Source of the DNA: Lyngbya sp. PCC 8106
GTDB taxonomy: Bacteria > Cyanobacteriota > Cyanobacteriia > Cyanobacteriales > Microcoleaceae
Direction of reading: 5' to 3'
Length of the DNA stretch: 64,000 bases
Assembly (NCBI RefSeq): GCF_000169095.1
Contig: NZ_AAVU01000002.1
Span: forward strand, 1 to 64,000
The stretch's first letter is position 1, and each line of letters begins with the position of its first letter. The notes below the pieces were generated by a model. It was given only the letters and a program-made list of their open reading frames with translations. It was not told where the DNA came from and did no database searches. Positions 62,117 through 64,000 of the stretch are shown piece after piece. Position numbers and translations under genes: made by a program.

Positions 62117-64000
62117 TTACTGACGAATTGGAATTTCTATAGAAAACTCTGTTCCCTCTCCAACAACAGAATGACATTTCAGTTCACCTTTATGCTGTTC
62201 AGTCACCACTTGATAACTAATTGACAACCCTAAACCTGTTCCTTTTCCTAGTGATTTCGTAGTAAAGAAAGAATCAAAAATGCGATTTTTAACCATTTCA
62301 GACATCCCAATTCCATTATCAATAATACGGATGAGAACCCGATTATTAATCATCAGTTCTGTAGAAATCCGAATTATTCCTGAATCAACCTTTTGTTCTT
62401 CAATAGATTTTTGTTTGTTTCTGTCTCTAATCGCATCAATAGCATTACTTAAAAGATTCATAAACACCTGATTTAGTTGTCCGGGATAACACTCGATCAT
62501 CGGTAAATGTCCATATTCTTTAATCACCTTAATCTCAGTTATCTCTCCATTTGCTTTCAAACGGTGTTGTAAAATCATCAATGTACTGTCAATCCCATCA
62601 TGAATATTCACCGCTTCAACTTCTGATTGATCAAGACGAGAGAAATTTTGAAGTGATCGTACAATCTGACGAATTCGATCTACACCTATTTTCATAGAAT
62701 CGATGACTTTTGGTAAATCTTCGGCGACAAAATCAAGATCCACATCTTCAGCATATTTGACCATTTCTGGATCAGTTTGATCGCAGTTTTTTTGAGACAA
62801 AGAAAACAACGTTAACAAATTCTCCGCATATTCAGAAATCGGCGAAAGATTAGCATAAATAAAGTTAACAGGATTATTGATTTCATGGGCAACACCTGCA
62901 ATCAGTTGTCCCAAGCTGGACATTTTTTCAGTTTGAATGAGTTGAGTTTGGGTTTTCTGCAACTGATGTAATGTTTGGGTTAACTTTTCAGTTTGATTTT
63001 GGGTTCTATTTAATAAATTAGCTTGCTGAATCGCGACTCCAAGTTGAGCAGCAACCTGAGAGAAAAAACCCACTTCTCGCGCTTGCCAACGTCTTGTCGT
63101 TGAATGTTGATAAGCCACTAATAAACCCCAGAGTTTATGTCCAAAAAAGATAGGAGTAATCAAGTAGGACTTGACCTGTAGTTTCTCTAAAATCTCTAGA
63201 TGACACGGAGAATATTTAGCCTTATAAATATCATTAATCGCTAGTGTTTTACCCTCTCGAAAACGTCCGCCCTCAGTTTCTTGTAAACAACTATCTTCCC
63301 AACTTGTTACCCCTAAATCGACTAAACTTTTCCATTGAGGAAGCACAAATTCATAATCATGAATAAACTCCCCACTCCAGTCTTCATTAAACTGATAAAC
63401 AACCACCCGATCTGCTTGTAAGACACGTCCTGTTTCTTGAGTTGTGGTTTGAAAAATTTTCTGAATATTGAGAGAATCGCGCATTTTTGCGACGACATCA
63501 AACAAAACCTGTTGTTGTTTTACCGTTCGTTGACTATCGACTGCGGCTTGTCTGAGTTTTAGGGCTTGTTTACGAGTTTGAATTAAGAGTTGAGCTTGCT
63601 GAATAGCTACACCTAATTGAGTGGCGACTTGAGAAATAAACTGAACCTCTGAAGTTTCCCATTTCCGAGAACAAGTATGTTGATAAACGGCTAAAATTCC
63701 CCACAACTTTTGTCCGACAAAAATAGGTGCAGTAGCAAATGCTTGGATCTGAAATTGATGAAGAATATCAAGATGACAATCTGTTAATCCCGCTTGTTCA
63801 ACATCATTCACAACAAACGTTTCACCATTGCGATAACGTCCCCCTTGAGTTTCTTGTAAATAAGTATCATCCCAAACCGTATTTACACCAATTTCTAGGT
63901 TAGACCATTGCGAATCAACAAACTCATAATCTCCAACAAATTCACCGCCCCAGTCACTATTAAAGCGATAGACTGAAACTCGTTCTGTTTTGAGAAATTT
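62117..64000 (-). CDS. GAF-GAF sensor histidine kinase, N-terminus cut by window edge
   Basis: The frame is open to the right edge: codons before the GTG at 63811 read YRFNSDWGGEFVGDYEF, clearly the same GAF domain. What is visible is part of one GAF domain, a second complete one (VYQFNEDWSGEFIHDYEF ... PIFFGHKLWGLLVAYQHS), a coiled coil, HisKA with the phospho-acceptor in LIAGVAHEINNPVNFIYANL, then HATPase_c (NLLSNAIDAI, IIDNGIGMSE, GKGTGLGLSISYQVV). The GAFs resemble phytochrome-like cyanobacterial ones, but I see no chromophore Cys in the readable part (CHLEIL/CHLDIL are candidates in an unusual position). The target regulator is unknown. Confidence 0.9.
   Translation of the reverse strand, partial: KFLKTERVSVYRFNSDWGGEFVGDYEFVDSQWSNLEIGVNTVWDDTYLQETQGGRYRNGETFVVNDVEQAGLTDCHLDILHQFQIQAFATAPIFVGQKLWGILAVYQHTCSRKWETSEVQFISQVATQLGVAIQQAQLLIQTRKQALKLRQAAVDSQRTVKQQQVLFDVVAKMRDSLNIQKIFQTTTQETGRVLQADRVVVYQFNEDWSGEFIHDYEFVLPQWKSLVDLGVTSWEDSCLQETEGGRFREGKTLAINDIYKAKYSPCHLEILEKLQVKSYLITPIFFGHKLWGLLVAYQHSTTRRWQAREVGFFSQVAAQLGVAIQQANLLNRTQNQTEKLTQTLHQLQKTQTQLIQTEKMSSLGQLIAGVAHEINNPVNFIYANLSPISEYAENLLTLFSLSQKNCDQTDPEMVKYAEDVDLDFVAEDLPKVIDSMKIGVDRIRQIVRSLQNFSRLDQSEVEAVNIHDGIDSTLMILQHRLKANGEITEIKVIKEYGHLPMIECYPGQLNQVFMNLLSNAIDAIRDRNKQKSIEEQKVDSGIIRISTELMINNRVLIRIIDNGIGMSEMVKNRIFDSFFTTKSLGKGTGLGLSISYQVVTEQHKGELKCHSVVGEGTEFSIEIPIRQ

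Overview
The window looks like a piece of a filamentous cyanobacterial chromosome (Oscillatoriales-like, for example a Lyngbya/Limnoraphis/Planktothrix relative; the genus is inference). The reasons are frequent GCGATCGC (HIP1) octamers, AT-rich spacers and a cyanobacterial gene set: an FtsH3-like protease, a DHH-CBS-nucleotidyltransferase fusion, a DUF1400 hydrolase, a probable CcmS carboxysome chaperone, several RTX/Calx-beta exoproteins and an atypical RTX-tailed alkaline phosphatase. No rRNA, tRNA, CRISPR array or prophage was recognised.

Layout. 0-5 kb: a translationally coupled pair of unknown/DUF2726 genes, proA, and an aldehyde dehydrogenase divergent from proA. 4.7-9.5 kb: a large exoprotein with RTX repeats, a Pro-Glu linker, six almost identical 345-bp Calx-beta repeats and a C-terminal propeller-like region. 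10-22 kb: a candidate ccmS, a response regulator with a cysteine-rich tail, an alpha/beta hydrolase, an Lrp-LysE pair, a secreted DUF1400 hydrolase, a GH13_18 sugar phosphorylase, a potassium channel next to an orphan histidine-kinase dimerisation domain, an OppC-type permease, an AI-2E family protein and an HD-domain protein. 22-27.5 kb: an RND efflux adaptor-pump operon. 27.7-33 kb: purU, a decayed haemagglutinin-like adhesin, a Uma2 nuclease-like protein, and an m5C DNA methyltransferase overlapping a 2OG-Fe(II) oxygenase. 33-36 kb: an RTX protein and an IS200/IS605-type TnpB element inserted at the edge of an IS1-family remnant. 36-40 kb: an S9 peptidase, a decayed RTX C-terminus and ftsH.

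40.6-48.7 kb holds the most striking gene. It encodes 2692 residues carrying two methyltransferase domains, a GT4, two GT2 domains, another GT-A-like domain, a GT41 (O-GlcNAc-transferase-like) domain and three copies of an uncharacterised helical module. This looks like a complete glycan-building line in one protein. 48.7-58 kb: a DUF1800 protein, a TenA-like protein, a membrane pentapeptide-repeat protein, a frameshifted adenylate cyclase, a small secreted Cys protein and the DHH/CBS/tRNA nucleotidyltransferase. 58-64 kb: a double-headed RTX alkaline phosphatase whose first head has lost its nucleophile, and a GAF-GAF histidine kinase running off the right edge.

The recurring theme is cell-surface and exported material: four RTX loci (one decayed), an adhesin pseudogene, secreted hydrolases, an efflux pump and the glycosyltransferase giant. 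Most other genes are housekeeping or signalling and sit in short, often single-gene units.
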